Shown here: piece by piece, positions 19,579 through 33,707 of the stretch
Position numbering within the stretch: the stretch's first letter is position 1
Layout: each line of letters opens with the position of its first letter
DNA from: Polytrichum commune
Taxonomy: Eukaryota; Streptophyta; Polytrichopsida; Polytrichales; Polytrichaceae
NCBI GenBank assembly: GCA_950295325.1
Contig: OX485805.1
Location: forward strand, 8,742,501-8,806,500
Direction of reading: 5' to 3'
Length of the DNA stretch: 64,000 nt
The notes under the pieces: generated by a model
Told to the model about the DNA's origin: nothing
Databases searched by the model: none
Seen by the model: the letters and a program-made list of their open reading frames with translations, nothing else
Translations under genes and position numbers: made by a program

Positions 19579-22500
19579 CTAGCGGCTCGTTTCGTCATTG
19601 AAATTCTCCACCAACTTTCCAACCAATGACCCATCAATGCCAATTGTTCCAAATTCTAACTCGCCTCTAGTCACTTGCGAAGCACAATTCCTACATGAGG
19701 TGGAATCATAACTAGATAAAATGATATTATAGTCTCCGCACACACGACATTTTTGCTTGAAAACCTTTGGAAATTGTACGCGCTTTCGTTTTCGGGCAAC
19801 ATTTTGTCGTTGGTGTTTTTCCCTTGTATTTTTTGGCCTTGGTAAACCTTGCGTACTTATCTTAGTTGTAGTAGAAGGTTGGGTCATATCATCTTCCATG
19901 GTGACCATTGTGTCCTCTCCCCTCCAAGGCCTCCCGTGACCAAATCTTGTCCTAGTCACATGAGCTTGGATAGAAGAAATATTAGTTCCTGCACGAGGTA
20001 GACTAATTGCTTTGGGTGCAACCCTAGGATTAAATATTGATTTCGTGGTTCTCCCGAACACCTTAACCGCTTTATCCAAGGCATCAAGTTGTGGTTGACT
20101 TAGTAAATTAATTTTATCTCGCATGAAAAAATCACGCAGAATGGCTTGAATCCTATCATTTATGGAATCAACAGTAATATTAGCCCCTTGACTAACTTGG
20201 GTGCCCAAATCTTCCATGGGTTCATCTTCCAAAGATAATGGAAGCATACTGACATTTGCATCATTACATATTATGTCCTCTTCACCTTCAGCCTCCGTAA
20301 CTGCCTCTGCAAAACAAATGATTTTACGATTAATAACTTAAATCATAAGGTAATTTAATAAATTATGCAATGTCTATATCTCGATATCAACCCATTTTAT
20401 ACTTATATATCAAAGTTTCCCACATATCTCATTAAACAGCCACATAAACTCTACCACTCGTGTTAACTACATTAACATTCTCATTATATGTAGCTAATCA
20501 TTTTCCAATTCCAAATAATGCCTAGTTTGTATATGAGTTGAGTTTCTGACATACCTATTGGATTGCTTTCTTCGTAGTCAAATAATGTGTCATTTTTTAT
20601 TGACCTTCCCGCTTCAATTGAAGCTTCAACTCCAAAATTTTCATGTACAACATGTAAAAATCCCTCTTCGTTCAATGATAGTAATATCTTCAAATGTTTT
20701 AACTCTCGATCCAGTATCATGCGTACATCCAACATATGCTTACATATATGCACTCGGTCGTTGCACTCACACGAGCACTCACAACACTCAAATCCTAGGT
20801 TTAATGCATACCAAGCATCTGGATTTGTTTGACTTCGAACCAAAAATTCCATACTATATGGATCAATTATTTGTAAATGTCCTTTTGGATTATTTTGGTA
20901 ATTTTCAACAATTTAGGTCGCCCTTTGTAATCTTGCTGTGTAGTGCTTGTCTTAGCCACATGTCAAATATTTTCCCGATTCGCTCAATGAGTTAACATGC
21001 CAATAATGATTGACTAACGTTCCACTGCCAAAACCTGAGCCACTCCCATTTTCACCTACGTGTTATAAACACCAATGGACAAAAGTTAGGGACACTTCAT
21101 TGAATAGTGCATAGAGTAGGTTATGATTTTGACTAAAAACTTATAAAAAACCGGGAGTTTGTTGTAATAACTCTACATAGGATCTATGGAGACAATATTC
21201 AAACGTTGTAAGCCCATTAGAAAGTTCCATATTTGAGTTCAAAAACTCACGTATTAAATAAGTGTTAATGAACAAGCATGCGTAAAAGAATATTCACCAA
21301 TGAGAATTTGGTTATTTATTTTAACCTTTAAATTCAAGCTCTAGTGTAAAAGGAGGGGGGGTTAATTAACTCACCTATAAGTGCCCAAATCAATGTATCA
21401 AGCCTCCGGTTCACTTTTATTCGTAATAGTGTGTATTTGATATAATGCCACAATCTTTCAAGAAGATTTGTAGTGTTGACAAATCCATGTTCATATAGCC
21501 GATTATAATGAGGTCACATTCCACGCCATTGGGATTCAACTCCTACCCACCCGGTAGCCACGTAATTTAATACATCACGTTCATCTTCATATGTGATTTT
21601 AAATTCTTCGTACTTTGTGTTAAATGCCTCCTCTATGATACACTCCAATAATTCACACATGTGTTTGTACAAAGCCATTTTTTTTACCTCGGAAACTTTT
21701 GGTAAAAGGTTCTCAATCCAAGCTTTTTTAACATGAAACCAACATAACAAAATATGAAATTTTGTTTGTACCTTGCATGTTTCACTGATTTTCTAACACC
21801 ATAAATCTTCGTTAATAACATCTTTTAAGGCATTAAATTCGGTCATACATATACCAATAATAATAGCAGTTGGACGTACGGATCCCATCTTATATTAAAC
21901 AGTTTTCATCGTCAACTTCAAGGCCATGTTTTCTTGACTACTTTTAACATCAGATAAACATAACATAAGAAATATTGGCATTCCCAATCCTCTACCATTG
22001 GGACACATTGCTGCATAAAGGGGCAAACCATATTGGTTTGTCTTGAAAGTAGAGTCTAATGTCCATGCAGATCCAGGGGTAATCCGAAGTGCTAATTCCC
22101 TCATCCACTTCGTTTGTATAACTAAACCAAAAGGTCTTTTTTCGAGGTCTTCATTGGTAGGATCATCAGGTTGAAAAACAATTACCACATCACTGGTTAT
22201 CCAATCTTCAACCCCATTATTGACGTTCACCCAATCATCGTTGTGCACGTCTTGTTTTTTTTGGATGCTATAAGCCAAATTTCCAACATCCTTTGATGTT
22301 GGAAAAAATCTATATGAAACTTGTTCGTATGGTTCCGCCTCTTTGCGTAAACATCTGCTTGTGTTCTTGCAGCCATTAAGGCTGATTGCACGTCATTAAG
22401 ATTGTGGAGATTTTCCATACAATGAAATATGGCCATAGGATGAAGGGGTAAAAATAAAATATCTTCGTCCGATTCCGGAATATGTCCCGAATGCTCTCCG

Positions 22501-24735
22501 TGAATGTGAATCTACATAGTGTCATAACATTCATCAATAATGCTAGCACTCTACTTTTGAAACCATATAAATTATATTTGATAACAATTATAATATAGGT
22601 ATACACATGTATAATAAGAATAAATAAAAATAAATTTAAAAATAAAGCTTCCACACGTTGTTTTAAAAATTTTACCATCATTTATATATTGTTTGTTATT
22701 GATGTCTATGTTGAAAATTAATAAAACGATACAAAAAAATTATACGTAGCCCAACTAGTTTTTGAAATGTAATAATAAATTTGGAAAAACATGAAATATA
22801 TATGTCCACATTTTTTGTTGTTTTGATGGTTTTATTTATGGTCCGAATTTCTTAATGTTATATATAAAAAAATTAAAAATAAAAGGTGTCATAAAATTAC
22901 AATGTTGTGTATTTGAAATAATAAAAACAATGGACAAAAGTTGGATATCAATGGTATAAGAGAACTCACCTCAACATTCTTATGTGCTTCAACCGGCTGC
23001 ACAACTCTTATTGAAAATTCACATTCACAATATTTAGCCTTACTATATTGTTGTTTATGTGTCATTTGTTTAGCATGATCTGATTTTTTTTTCTTCCCAC
23101 GCCGATATGTTCCTCCTCGATTACATCCGTAATGTGTAATTGTGGCTGGAAAATGTACAGATGTTACACTATATGTATTGCATTGCCGCAAATAAACCTG
23201 AAAAAATTATACGACATAATAACCAAAATATTAAATAGCAAACCCTAATTGACCTTCTTAAAAGAGCATCAAACCGGCGTATGCCGGTTTGATGCAATTT
23301 CAAAAACATAGGTAACACTAAATTTGAGTTTTACTTAGGCTATTTTTAACTTAGTTTGTAAGTTGTTTTCAATGTTTATAATTGATTATGTAGAGTTTTT
23401 TAAGATAACACTCATACCAAGTATTGGTGAAGGTTCTAATCTATGTTATATTACGATCTAAAAATATATGAATAATTATAAATTAACGTGATAGTTGGTG
23501 GGGTTAAGGTTAAAAAGGTACTTGTGTTTTTTGGAAAATTCTTTCCACACCAAAGTGGAAACCTTCTTGGTACCTTTTTGAAGCTACTATACATGATTAA
23601 TTATTCATTTATTCACGCTTATTTTGCAAGTTCTTGTCTTCTTGTTGGGATAAATTTGCGGATATTCAAAGTTAATCATCATAGCATTGCTATTTAATAT
23701 TAATTGTTATATAATTGTTAAAATCATCTAGAATCTTATAAAGGATGGAATGAAAAAAACTTGTTAAATATAAAATTTATAATTATAATTTTATTGGTAT
23801 TACATTAAATAATGCAAAATATAAAAATAAATACATTAATAATACAAAAAGTAGGAAAATACCTGATAATTGAATATCAACTCTTTCATAGTGTCGTCAA
23901 ATGCTTCTGATGGTACTTTGATAACCTACTCAAAAATATATTTTTTACGTTTATGTCGAGTTGGAGTTTGAACCTCATTCGAAGATTTTGTGGAAATACA
24001 ATAAGAACATCCGTTAATGAATTCTTGGATATAAGCTTGTGAAATACCATGATTTCGTGCGTCGACCAACCAACCATAACTCGTAATATGATCTTCGGTA
24101 GCTATAATTCCCAAATGTGGTTCGCGGGAAATATGTGACAATGTGACAATTTGTTTTCACTCAACATAAAAAAGAATAAGATGAAAATATTTTGGAATTT
24201 TACTGTACAATTTATCTTAATCATTTGGTAACTTACGTACAACCACACTAGCTTATATTTTTTCCATTTCTTCAAAGTTTCCCGTTCCATGTCATCCGCG
24301 ACCCGATCTAAATTAATAAATTGTGGATCAACATCCAAAATCATATTTCCAGTGGGAATGATATCCCCTTTAATGCATTGGATCATGTAAATGTAGGCCT
24401 TGTGTGGAAACATGTACCAAGTAGAAGATAGAAATTAAAAATGATCAACTACAGTGTTTGAAATCTCAATATTCTCTTGCATTTCATAATCATTATCAAA
24501 TGCAGTATATTCCATGTTTCTTTCCTCATCACTGACTTTTTCAATATCCTCATAAAATATTTGATTTAAATCAATCTCCTCCATTCCTATAAAATCCGAT
24601 GGGTACTTTAGATTCACATTAACTTTATAAAATTGACTATTACAACATAGTCTTATATTGAAATTGAGAGTACGAATGACATTAAAATTGAGGTAGCACA
24701 TCAAAGAACAATAATAATTTATATTCAAAACACTC
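19579..24735 (-). mobile_element. Mutator-like (MULE) transposase gene with SWIM zinc finger, decayed
   Basis: Read on the minus strand, exons in order carry an acidic N-terminus (about 24600) and FPHKAYIYMIQCIKG (24400). HYGCNRGG followed by a Cys/His basic DNA-binding region comes next (about 23130). The DDE core has WTLDSTFKTNQYGLPLYA (about 22060), LLCWFHVKKAWI (21740) and TTNLLERLWHYIKYTLL (about 21460). A SWIM finger C-x-C-x6-C-x-H lies near 20760. The C-terminal zinc ribbon CRVCGDYN...CRNC is near 19700. The second catalytic aspartate appears replaced by glycine (near 21854). In-frame stops occur near 21890, 21790 and 21510, so it is inactive. Introns are short and AT-rich. No terminal repeats or target duplications were identified. 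Family assignment rests on the DDE/SWIM order typical of MULE proteins. Confidence 0.75.
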
Positions 24736-24739
24736 ATAA

Positions 24740-27700
24740 TTTATGAATTTGATCATACAACAACTTCACAAATACTTAGAAGTAAGTTGAAATATATTGT
24801 TGAAGAAATTTACCTCAAATTAGTGAAATACGAAAATGCACAATAAACAAACAATATGCTATAAAATCCTCCATTGTCACTCCTAAGTGTTCCTCCAATG
24901 TGTTTCAAAAGCAAAGTTTTGAGAGAAATTAAATAGATGGTAAAGAATAAATTATTACCAATAATATGAATTGTGTAGCCTCGTTGTTCCTCTACACTAC
25001 AGTAAATTAGCCATAATTTGCATCAATGTGTGAAGTAGAAGAAAGGTAGATAGAATATGGAAGAAGATTGAAGAAGAAAGCAGAAGAATGTAGTACTTGA
25101 GCAAAATATTCCAAAACCGCCTTAAAAAGTTCAGTCTAGTTCATAAGCTTTGTAGAGCAAATTGAAACTTCTTCTAATAGATCTAATAGTACAAATGTAA
25201 GATATGTAGGGATATAATTTCTCACACAAATTTTTAGCTGTTCTTGTATCCAAAATAAGAAAATTATAGCATAAAAATGTCTGCTAATATTGTAGGGCAG
25301 CAGTGACTGTCCAGACAAAAACAATTTAGTGTAATTCATGAATTCTTCAGAGAAAATCAAAACCTATTGTAATATATCTAACTGTACGGATGTAAGATGT
25401 ATGGTAATAGGATTCTTCACACAAATTTTCAGCCGTTCATGTATCCAAAATCAAAAGATTATAGCATAAAAATGTATGCTGGTATTGTAGGGCAACAATG
25501 ACTGTCCAGACAAAAACGTCCGCCTTGGCCTGTCAAAGTTAATATAAGAGTTACGTGTTCCATCCTAAATGAAAAGGAAACACCAAGTCTCGAATCAAGC
25601 TCTTATACAAGGGTGATGTATGACCTTCCAAGAATCTGGGTCTCAATTTCTCACTAGAGGGAGGGGATGAGCCTTAGATATGGTGGTAATATTAATATTA
25701 TTTTGCCTTCTTGAAAAATCATAATAAAATAATTATTGAGAAAGAAGTATGTTGGGAACTCCATCGCAACTAATGAAAGAAGATGGTAAAGCACGGCTAC
25801 GACGGCTTTGCGGCTAAAACGGCCAATGCAATGTCATGTGTTGAAAATTAAATTTCATCAAAATATGAGGTAAGTGGATTTAATGTGATTACTTTTTAAA
25901 AATGAACATCCATATTTAAATGACATGTGATTGGGTTTGGTCCTAGTAATGTATACCATGAAAACATGTGTTAAAAAGTTGTAAATTAGACTATATGTTC
26001 AAATTTTGTATTCAATATAAAACATAATCAAGGTAGGTGCACCTATATATTCCGGTTTGTGGCCTATTGTGTGCTCTTGAAATAAAATATAGAGTGGACA
26101 AAAACATGTATCAAAAAATAATAAGAATAATAATAAAATAAACATGACTTATGTTCACATATGGTTCGTCCACCGTATAGCACACCGTAATATAAATAAG
26201 TGAATGGAGGTTCCAACAAATAGCTATAGATTTCTTATATTTTAAATTAACATGAAGGCTTGTATAATAAGACATTGGAAATTACGTGCTCAATATTCGT
26301 TACCTAATATAGACTCAATAACTAACATATATGGGAGGATGTAAACAATCATTAAATAAGAAATACAATAATAACTTTAAGAAGACATAAGACATTACAT
26401 GGACTCAATAATGATGAGAAAAATAGCTACATTCACAATTTGGATTCAGTAATCATCTCACACTCATTGGGTGTTTCGTATTATTTGAGAAATGAATGCA
26501 TATATAAACATATATGAATAATACATGTATGCATTAACTTATGGTCCCATGTTCTCACAATCATGACATGTTAGAGAACTTCATAATAAGTTAGTGAAGA
26601 AGCAAAAATTATCCCATACAAAATGTGGTTCATGTTGAGGATGGGTGGCACAAATAGATGCCCCTATGTGACCACAATGGATGAAGGGGCCTTTTTCTAA
26701 GAAATCATATAATACATGCAATTACCTCAGGAGACCTTGAACGATTTAGTAGATTCTTAAGAAAAGTCATATTCTCATAATTGGGGATGCCTAAATGGTA
26801 ATTGTTTTAACTTATGAAATGTTCATTTTGATAGTGAATAGAATATTTACATGAGCTCCTCAAATTATGAAGAAAGTGGGCACGGGCACAAATTGGATGT
26901 GGTAATCATCTCGCACTAATTGCATGTTTGGCATCCTAGTATCTTAGTACAAGTGGCTGAAAATTGAAAATATCCGTTTAAGACCCTAAACCTTACAATG
27001 TTGGGGGAAGTTGGAAGTGCCCACATTGCTTTGAAGTTGTAAATTCATGTGTGAGTAAGTAAAAGAAGTGACCCAGCGTGAGCCATCCCTTGTCACTTAG
27101 CAAGTAAGGGTAACCAACTAGTTATTTAGTAAGCAGGCCTAGCCACCTAGTAAGTAAGCCAACCTAGCTGCCTAGCCCACCGTGCCCGCCTAGCCACTAG
27201 GCCCGACACCACCCTAAAGCCGGCCTCCCCGAAAAAAGACATGAGGCCCATGGCCCCACCCCGCCTTGGTGGCAAGCACCAACCCCCCCCCCCCCCGCCA
27301 CCTAGGATCATTGAGGCCCTTGGATGGGCCTTGGTGGATCAACGGTCCGGATGCACCATGCTCGCGAAATCAAGAGGCTCATTCACAGCACCTCAGTGAC
27401 ACGGGTGGGCGAGTGCAACTGCAAAGGCAACCATACAGTTGAATTTGAGACAAAATGCCTTATTTGATTTTAGACCAACCATTTGAGTTTTTCGCTGATC
27501 AGTTGAGTATTTGACCACAATCCATCATTTTGTTTCTAATGTACAATCTCTTTAGGAATTTTTCCAAACAACCTTATCCTTTGTTAAATTGGCGCATTTT
27601 GAAGTTGTTGATCGATTCGTGGAGCTTGAGTTTTTGTTGAGAAGTCCAACTTGACTGCACCTCAGTCATGGCTGTAGGTTCATCATATTCTTGTGTTTTC

Positions 27701-28895
27701 AACAGCATTCCACTTCCGATGAAACAACTACCGTTCATTAAATTGCAGAAACGTTAATCAACATGATCCTTTCAGTCTTTTTCACCACATGCTCTAACTG
27801 CATGAATTTGGTTGCATGATTTTGGTTTCATTATTTTAGCTGATGCAAGATTTTGAATTGAGCAACATGTTTTGTAACGCTTAACCCCTAAAGGACCAAG
27901 AAGCCCAAATTGGACATCATGTTTTTTTAGGAGCTGTACTCGAGCATGAATTGAACTGTGGACACAGGAGCAATGCATCCATGGCAAATGATCTACATGT
28001 TATCTCCAAATAACGGCACACAAAGGATAGACTTGCTGAGGCCAAGAGTAAGAGCGAATGCCATCATCTTCCATGTGAAGTAAGTGAACCATGTTCTAAA
28101 CAATCAACAGATAGAAAATCAGATGAAGCTACAGGCAATGCCGATGAATCTGCGTATGAACAAACAGAAAGCTGGTGATTTGCATGAAAAGCCAATATAT
28201 TTCACAAGAGTTTATTCTGTAACACTGAACATGGTCGCTGACAAACCGAAATTAAATAGCGTCATTGAGGGCCCCATTGAGGATCAGCTTGCACTTCCAA
28301 AGCTTGGAGTCTCGAGACCACCATCGTCGGCACCAGAGTGTTAACCTTCGGAACACACCAGGCGCCTACTGATACCTGCGCCAGCATTTTGTAAACTACA
28401 AGATATCTCCAGATTTGCAAAGAAGACATTGAGATAATCACTAACCTCTCTTACGATATAGGATGCAAAGTCTAGTTCTCCAAAAAACAGAGGCCAGGTA
28501 TCCTTGTTCTGACGCTGAATCCCATGCATTCCACACTATTTGAAGAGAATGATGGTATTGACTTCGGGTCTTCTAGTAGGGTCTCATGACCAATCAGGGA
28601 TCTAAGATCAAGTAACCGATTGTGTACTAAGATCTCGCTTTCAATTGAAGGTGAGGATGAAGTGAGTATTACCTAGTCATCAAGAATTTCAGACAAAGAC
28701 GTTTTGTGCAGTCTCCCATTTCCTCATCATCATCTTCATGGTTCTTGCAGAAGCAGGTGCCTGATTGTTGATTTCCTAACCTTTACCCCGTTACCCATCT
28801 CTGTGTATGATACTGTGACAGTTCATGTGCAGCCTGTCCATGTGCAGCTTCAAAACAACCCTGGTACGAATTTTAGTTGGATACAAACACCATCC
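24740..28895. other. AT-rich region without a supported gene
   Basis: Contains a tandem duplication of about 190 bp (25132-25322 and 25323-25525, both ending in GACTGTCCAGACAAAAAC), a CTAGCCACCTAG-rich patch (27110-27200) and a poly-C run near 27285. A short coding-like frame at 28019-28171 (KDRLAEAKSKSECHHLPCE...) has balanced composition but no start, no clear splice partners and no recognised domain. It may be a relic exon. Confidence 0.35.
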
Positions 28896-31800
28896 TCATC
28901 CTGTAATACAACCCAAATATCCCAATAGTCGGTTTAAGCAACTCCATTCAGCATCCTCATCAAGTCGTTCAAAATCTATCCGACATTGAGGACAGTATAA
29001 TGATCGGAATTGATCAAGGTCATCCTGACTCAAACTCCTGCATCTCCTCGTATCAATCCTTGTCAATGCAGGCAAAGGGTCACTGCTGCTCAACTTTAAC
29101 AACTCACTACATCCTTGGAGTTGAAGGATTTTCAATGCTGGAAACATCCCCAGATCTGGCAGTGCTTTAACGCCACTGCAATCCTCAAGCTCAATCTCGT
29201 CCAATGCAATCAAGGGCATACTGGTGCTCAATGCCGTTAAGCCCCCAAGCACTTTAATCTGAAGTATTCTCAATGCTGCGAACATCCCCAGATCTGGCAG
29301 TACTTTCAATCCACTGCAATCCTCAAGCTGAAGCCGTTGCAATGCAGATAAAGGTCCACTGGAGCTCAACGTCAATAACCCAGTACATCTTCGAAGTTCA
29401 AACTGTTGCAATGCTGGAAACATCCCCAGATCTGGCAATGCTTTCAAGCCGCTGCAATCCTCAAGCTCAAGCCCTTGCAATGCAGTCAAGGGCACACTGC
29501 TGCTCAATGTTGTTACCCCATCACATGCCATGAGCTCGAGCTTTAACAATCTTGGAAAATTACAGAGATCTGGCAGTGTTGCCAGACTGCTACAACCATC
29601 CACCACGAGTAGTGTCAATGCATACATGGGCTCACGAATTGCCAACCTTGTAAGGAAGTCACATTTCAAAATCTTGAGGGTCTCCAGTTGAGGCATGCTG
29701 CTCAGATTGGGTAGCTCCTTCACTGATACATACCCGATTTCCAAGCTCTCTAATCGTGAAAAGGCTCCAATGCTCATCACGTCTGCTACATTTATGCAAT
29801 CATAGAGCCTCAAAGTTTGCAAACCCGTCGGCATCTGATAGTCCGGAAAGTCAAAATCACCTAGCCTAAGAGAATTACGTAAGAGAAATTTTCCCAACCT
29901 CTGAGCATGGCACAATCATTGATCTCAAGTATTTTCAGTCTTGTGAGTCTCTGCAAGTCAGGTATTTTCTCCAACTTCATGCATATTTCTATTTGAAGAC
30001 TCTCCAATGTGCTCAAGTTGCTCAAACTTGACACATCTTTGAATGCACAGCTCTTCATGCTCAACATTTGTAAACTAATCAAACTCTGGAAATCAGGCAG
30101 CTCATCCACATCACTACAATCCTCAACATGGAGCGTATGCAACATCACCAAGTTGTCCAATCTTCTCAATCCAGCTAAACTCCATCCATAGATCCTCAAT
30201 TTTTGCAGGTTCGTAAGCTGCCGTAGATTAGGCCAGTCTATTACCTCTCGAAAATTGGCCACCAATTCCCGCAAGGAAATCAAGCTGTCGAAGCCTGGCA
30301 CTGCCTTCAAACGGCGATAACCAAAGTCCAGTACTTGAAGGTTTCTCAGCTTGTGCACATCAGGCAACTTAAAGGTCATTGGTTTTTGCTTTTCGGTCAC
30401 CCATATCCCGGCATGAAGCTCCTCCAGAACCACTAAATCACCTAGACCTGACAATTCACTAATCAATCCACACCCAACGATGTCCAATTTCCGCAATTTT
30501 CTCAGCTTCCGTAGATTGGGCAACCTCTCAAGGCTTCTACAGCTTAAACATTTAAGTTCCTCCAAAACAACCAAGTCACCCACACCCGGGCAGCTACGCA
30601 ACTGGTTGCACCCTTGCAAATTTAATACTCGCAAGTTGGTCAACTTTGAGCTCAACCCAGTCAAGTTGACCACATTAAAACAACCAGAAAAGACGGCCAC
30701 GCGCAATGATACCATACTTCTCATATCCGGCAGCTTGTCACCTCCATAATCAACGAGCTGCAAATACTGCAGCTCGTTAAGACACTCTATCTGTTTTATC
30801 AACTCTTGTACAGAGGTTGACTCAACAAAATATGAGGTGAAGTTCAGAAAATTGAGGTCCCTTGGCAAACCTTGAAAAACAAGATTATATGAATCATTCC
30901 CATTCACATCCAAGCTCTTGAGGTGGATAAGTCCTGATATATCTACCACCACCTTCTTTGATATTCTGAGATCCTTAATCTTCAATACTGTAACGTTGGA
31001 AAAATGAGTAAATTTCACTTTCTCCAAACTTCGGAACTCACAATCCAAGAAAGCCATGCGCTTCACATTCTCCCAACAAGTGCCAGACGGACTAGATTCA
31101 ACAAGTTCACTGCAGTTCACCTCGTCATAAATCCAGTGACGCCACCCTAACTCCCCAGATTTAGTTTCCGCGATACAAAATGCGCGCCACAAGTCATGCA
31201 TGCCAATCTCTGTTTTTTTTCCATCACCCACCTTCTCCAACAATGATTTTGTCTTGAGCCTCTGCAACTGCAACCCAAGCGCAGGTCATTCCTCAGTCTC
31301 ACTAGGCTACGTACGTACAAAATTTCACTCCTTGACAACCATACATTCAACTTCAATTCCCTTGCCAGGGTGGGATAAACACAAAGATGATAACCTTGAA
31401 GTGCAAGTCCACACCCAACAATGCCAAGCATGCAATTTACTCCCTCCATCCCATAATAGATGATGCTTTTGAGAAGAAAAAAATCTCCCAAATTACTTGA
31501 CGCAAATCATTTATTCAACTTAAAGTTGTTGTTTCACAGATTCTAAGAAAGCAAAATCGCAAGACAAGTGCACATGAAGTGTTTTTTGTCTGTGAATCTT
31601 GACTTTGCTCAAGTGTGGATCACAAACAACATATGAGCTTGCTAAAATCAATGCTAGCATATGTTCGTTGCATTAGAGAACACACTGCAACGAACATCAC
31701 CATCCTGCCACATGCCACACATACCATGTGCAGTATGATACTTTAGACAGGCAGCTACTCCGAAATGGCAACTTATTTGATGAAATCATTCTAGTTTACT

Positions 31801-33707
31801 TTATTTTTTAATTCTTTCAAAAGCATCATCTATTATGGGATGGAGGGAGTAGCACTCACTGCTCTCTTAACATCACCAACCCTTGGCATTTTATGCACCA
31901 TGCCAAGCCATTCGAACACGTTCCAACCACATTCGATACGTAATCGATAATAAGGTAAGAAAAGTGCAACATCCATAAACAACATCTGATCCTCCAGAGC
32001 CAAGGTATCGAAACTCTTTCTCAAAATGGAGAACATGGGATGGCTATCCTCCCTGGACTGGTTGAAGATGTCCTCATCAATCCTATCTAACAGGTCCACC
32101 CATTCCTTCAGATCAGTAAGCCTGGCCAACTGTCTGCCCAGCACATCCAATGCCAATGGATGGTAATGTCGACTGTCACTGCCATTGTCTTTTTTAAAAT
32201 AGCATCTCTGCACACCCCGTAGGATAAGTTGCTCCAAGTCCACTTCATTTCTCAACTCCAAGTCCGATGATTTTGCAAATAATGATTTTGCTTCTTCTAG
32301 GATCAACTCTGGCATTTCCATACAATTGCCTTCATCTATGTGCGGTCTCACACGTGTTAGCCAATCCTTGGAACGTGCAGTGACCATCACAATGCTTCCA
32401 GATGGGAGCCTTCCTGAAAGATAACTCTTCACTTGATTGATTGATGCATCACTATCTGACATATTGTCTAGAGCTAAAAAAAATGCATCTTTGATGATTC
32501 CTTCCTTGAGTGAATTGCGCATCTGCAGTCACAAGGTAACAATTTCACAACTTTTAGATTATGTTTGCACATACATCCTAAAGAATATTATATGAATCAT
32601 AACACTTTCTCAAATATTATATCCATCATACCTGATCTACATTGAATCCATCCAGGCGCTCACGACTTGTGTTGGTAAGGCTTTTAAGTACTTCGCGCAA
32701 TAACTCTTCTTCATTTCCTCTTTCTAATTCTGCATGACATACTCTCCCTCGAAACTCCGTAAAGAACTCATTGCACAAAACCTTGCAAATGGAGGTTTTG
32801 CCAGTACCACCCATCCCATACAATCCCACAATACATACCCTATAATTCTTATCTTTTTGCAAGGCATCAATCTTTTCTCGGATCACCTACAATACAACAA
32901 ATTTAGAAACAAGTCAAATTTCATGTCCACCTAGAAAGTCTAACCAAAAAGAAACTAAAAGCCTTTACAAAATGATTGAAGTTGTACAATAAACAGTTAA
33001 TTTGCATGAACCAAGAAACTATTTGAATATGTATTATCACCAACAAACAAGCACAATCCTTATGTGCTCACCATACATAACCTTGACTTTCCTTGGATAT
33101 GAGAATCTTCCAACTTGACTTCAGGAGGAACAATGTTACATATCTCGTCAACAATCTGCTCTTGAAACCTCTGTTCATCCAATCCGTCATACACCAAACC
33201 ATTTATTGAACGAAGAAATTTGAAAGCTATCTTCCACTTTTCAACTTTTACTCTTTTTGGATTCTTTAGAGCTAACTCATGCCAACATGAAAACCAGCGG
33301 CTTTGGTTTATGGGGTCATCAAACTCCTTAAGCGAAGTGCCAAAAAATATAGGAATGATCTTAAGGAATGACTTTCCCTTCTTGGCTTCATCAAGCACCC
33401 GGTCATGCATAGCCACCAGCTCCATCATTGGCCACTTGGATGTAATGAATTCTTCTGATAAAATCACCACTCCAATATGGCAATGTTGAATTGCATCAAA
33501 GATATGTTGTGGAAAATTCTCCCCAAGCGGTAAGCTTTCTCGACGTTTGTCAAAAAAAGGAAACCGGTTGCATCGTTCAAGCTCCACACAGAGTTCCTCC
33601 ACAAAAGGTTTTTGAAAGCCACTATGACTAAGGAAAATCTTATGCTTTGGTTTGAATGCATCTTCCCCACCATTATCCAGGCTGTCATTAGTCCTGCAAA
33701 CACCCAT
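28896..33707 (-). CDS. TIR-NB-ARC-LRR immune receptor, disrupted by a MITE and frameshifts
   Basis: Exon 1 (33707-33072, ATG at MGVCRTNDS) encodes a TIR domain: HKIFLSHSGFQKPFVEELC, LPLGENFPQHIFDAIQ, and SKWPMMEL, whose glutamate fits the NADase residue. Exon 2 (32886-32632) has the P-loop GLYGMGGTGKTS. Exon 3 (from 32522) has kinase-2-like FFLALDNMSD, RNBS-B GSIVMVTARSKDW, GLPL-like HPLALDVLG and RNBS-D LFMDVALFLP. The MHD motif reads GMHDLWRAF near 31200. LRRs follow to 28896, irregular at first and then a regular set (LQGLELEDCSGLKALPDLG). A 410-bp MITE at 31440-31849 interrupts the region between NB-ARC and LRR. Frame changes lie near 31290 and near 29890. Without these it would be a normal cytoplasmic TNL. 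As it stands it is probably a pseudogene, unless the MITE is spliced out. Confidence 0.8.
31440..31849. mobile_element. Stowaway-type MITE inside the TNL gene
   Basis: 410 bp bounded by perfect 33-bp inverted repeats beginning CTCCCTCCATCCCATAATA, with TA on both sides (31438-31439 and 31850-31851). This start and the TA target duplication are the hallmark of Stowaway (Tc1/mariner) MITEs. Perfect repeat arms imply a recent insertion. No coding capacity. Confidence 0.9.

Noticed and set aside
27270-27300. Poly-C tract as a possible regulatory site
   Set aside because: A simple homopolymer run with no flanking motif; no evidence of function.
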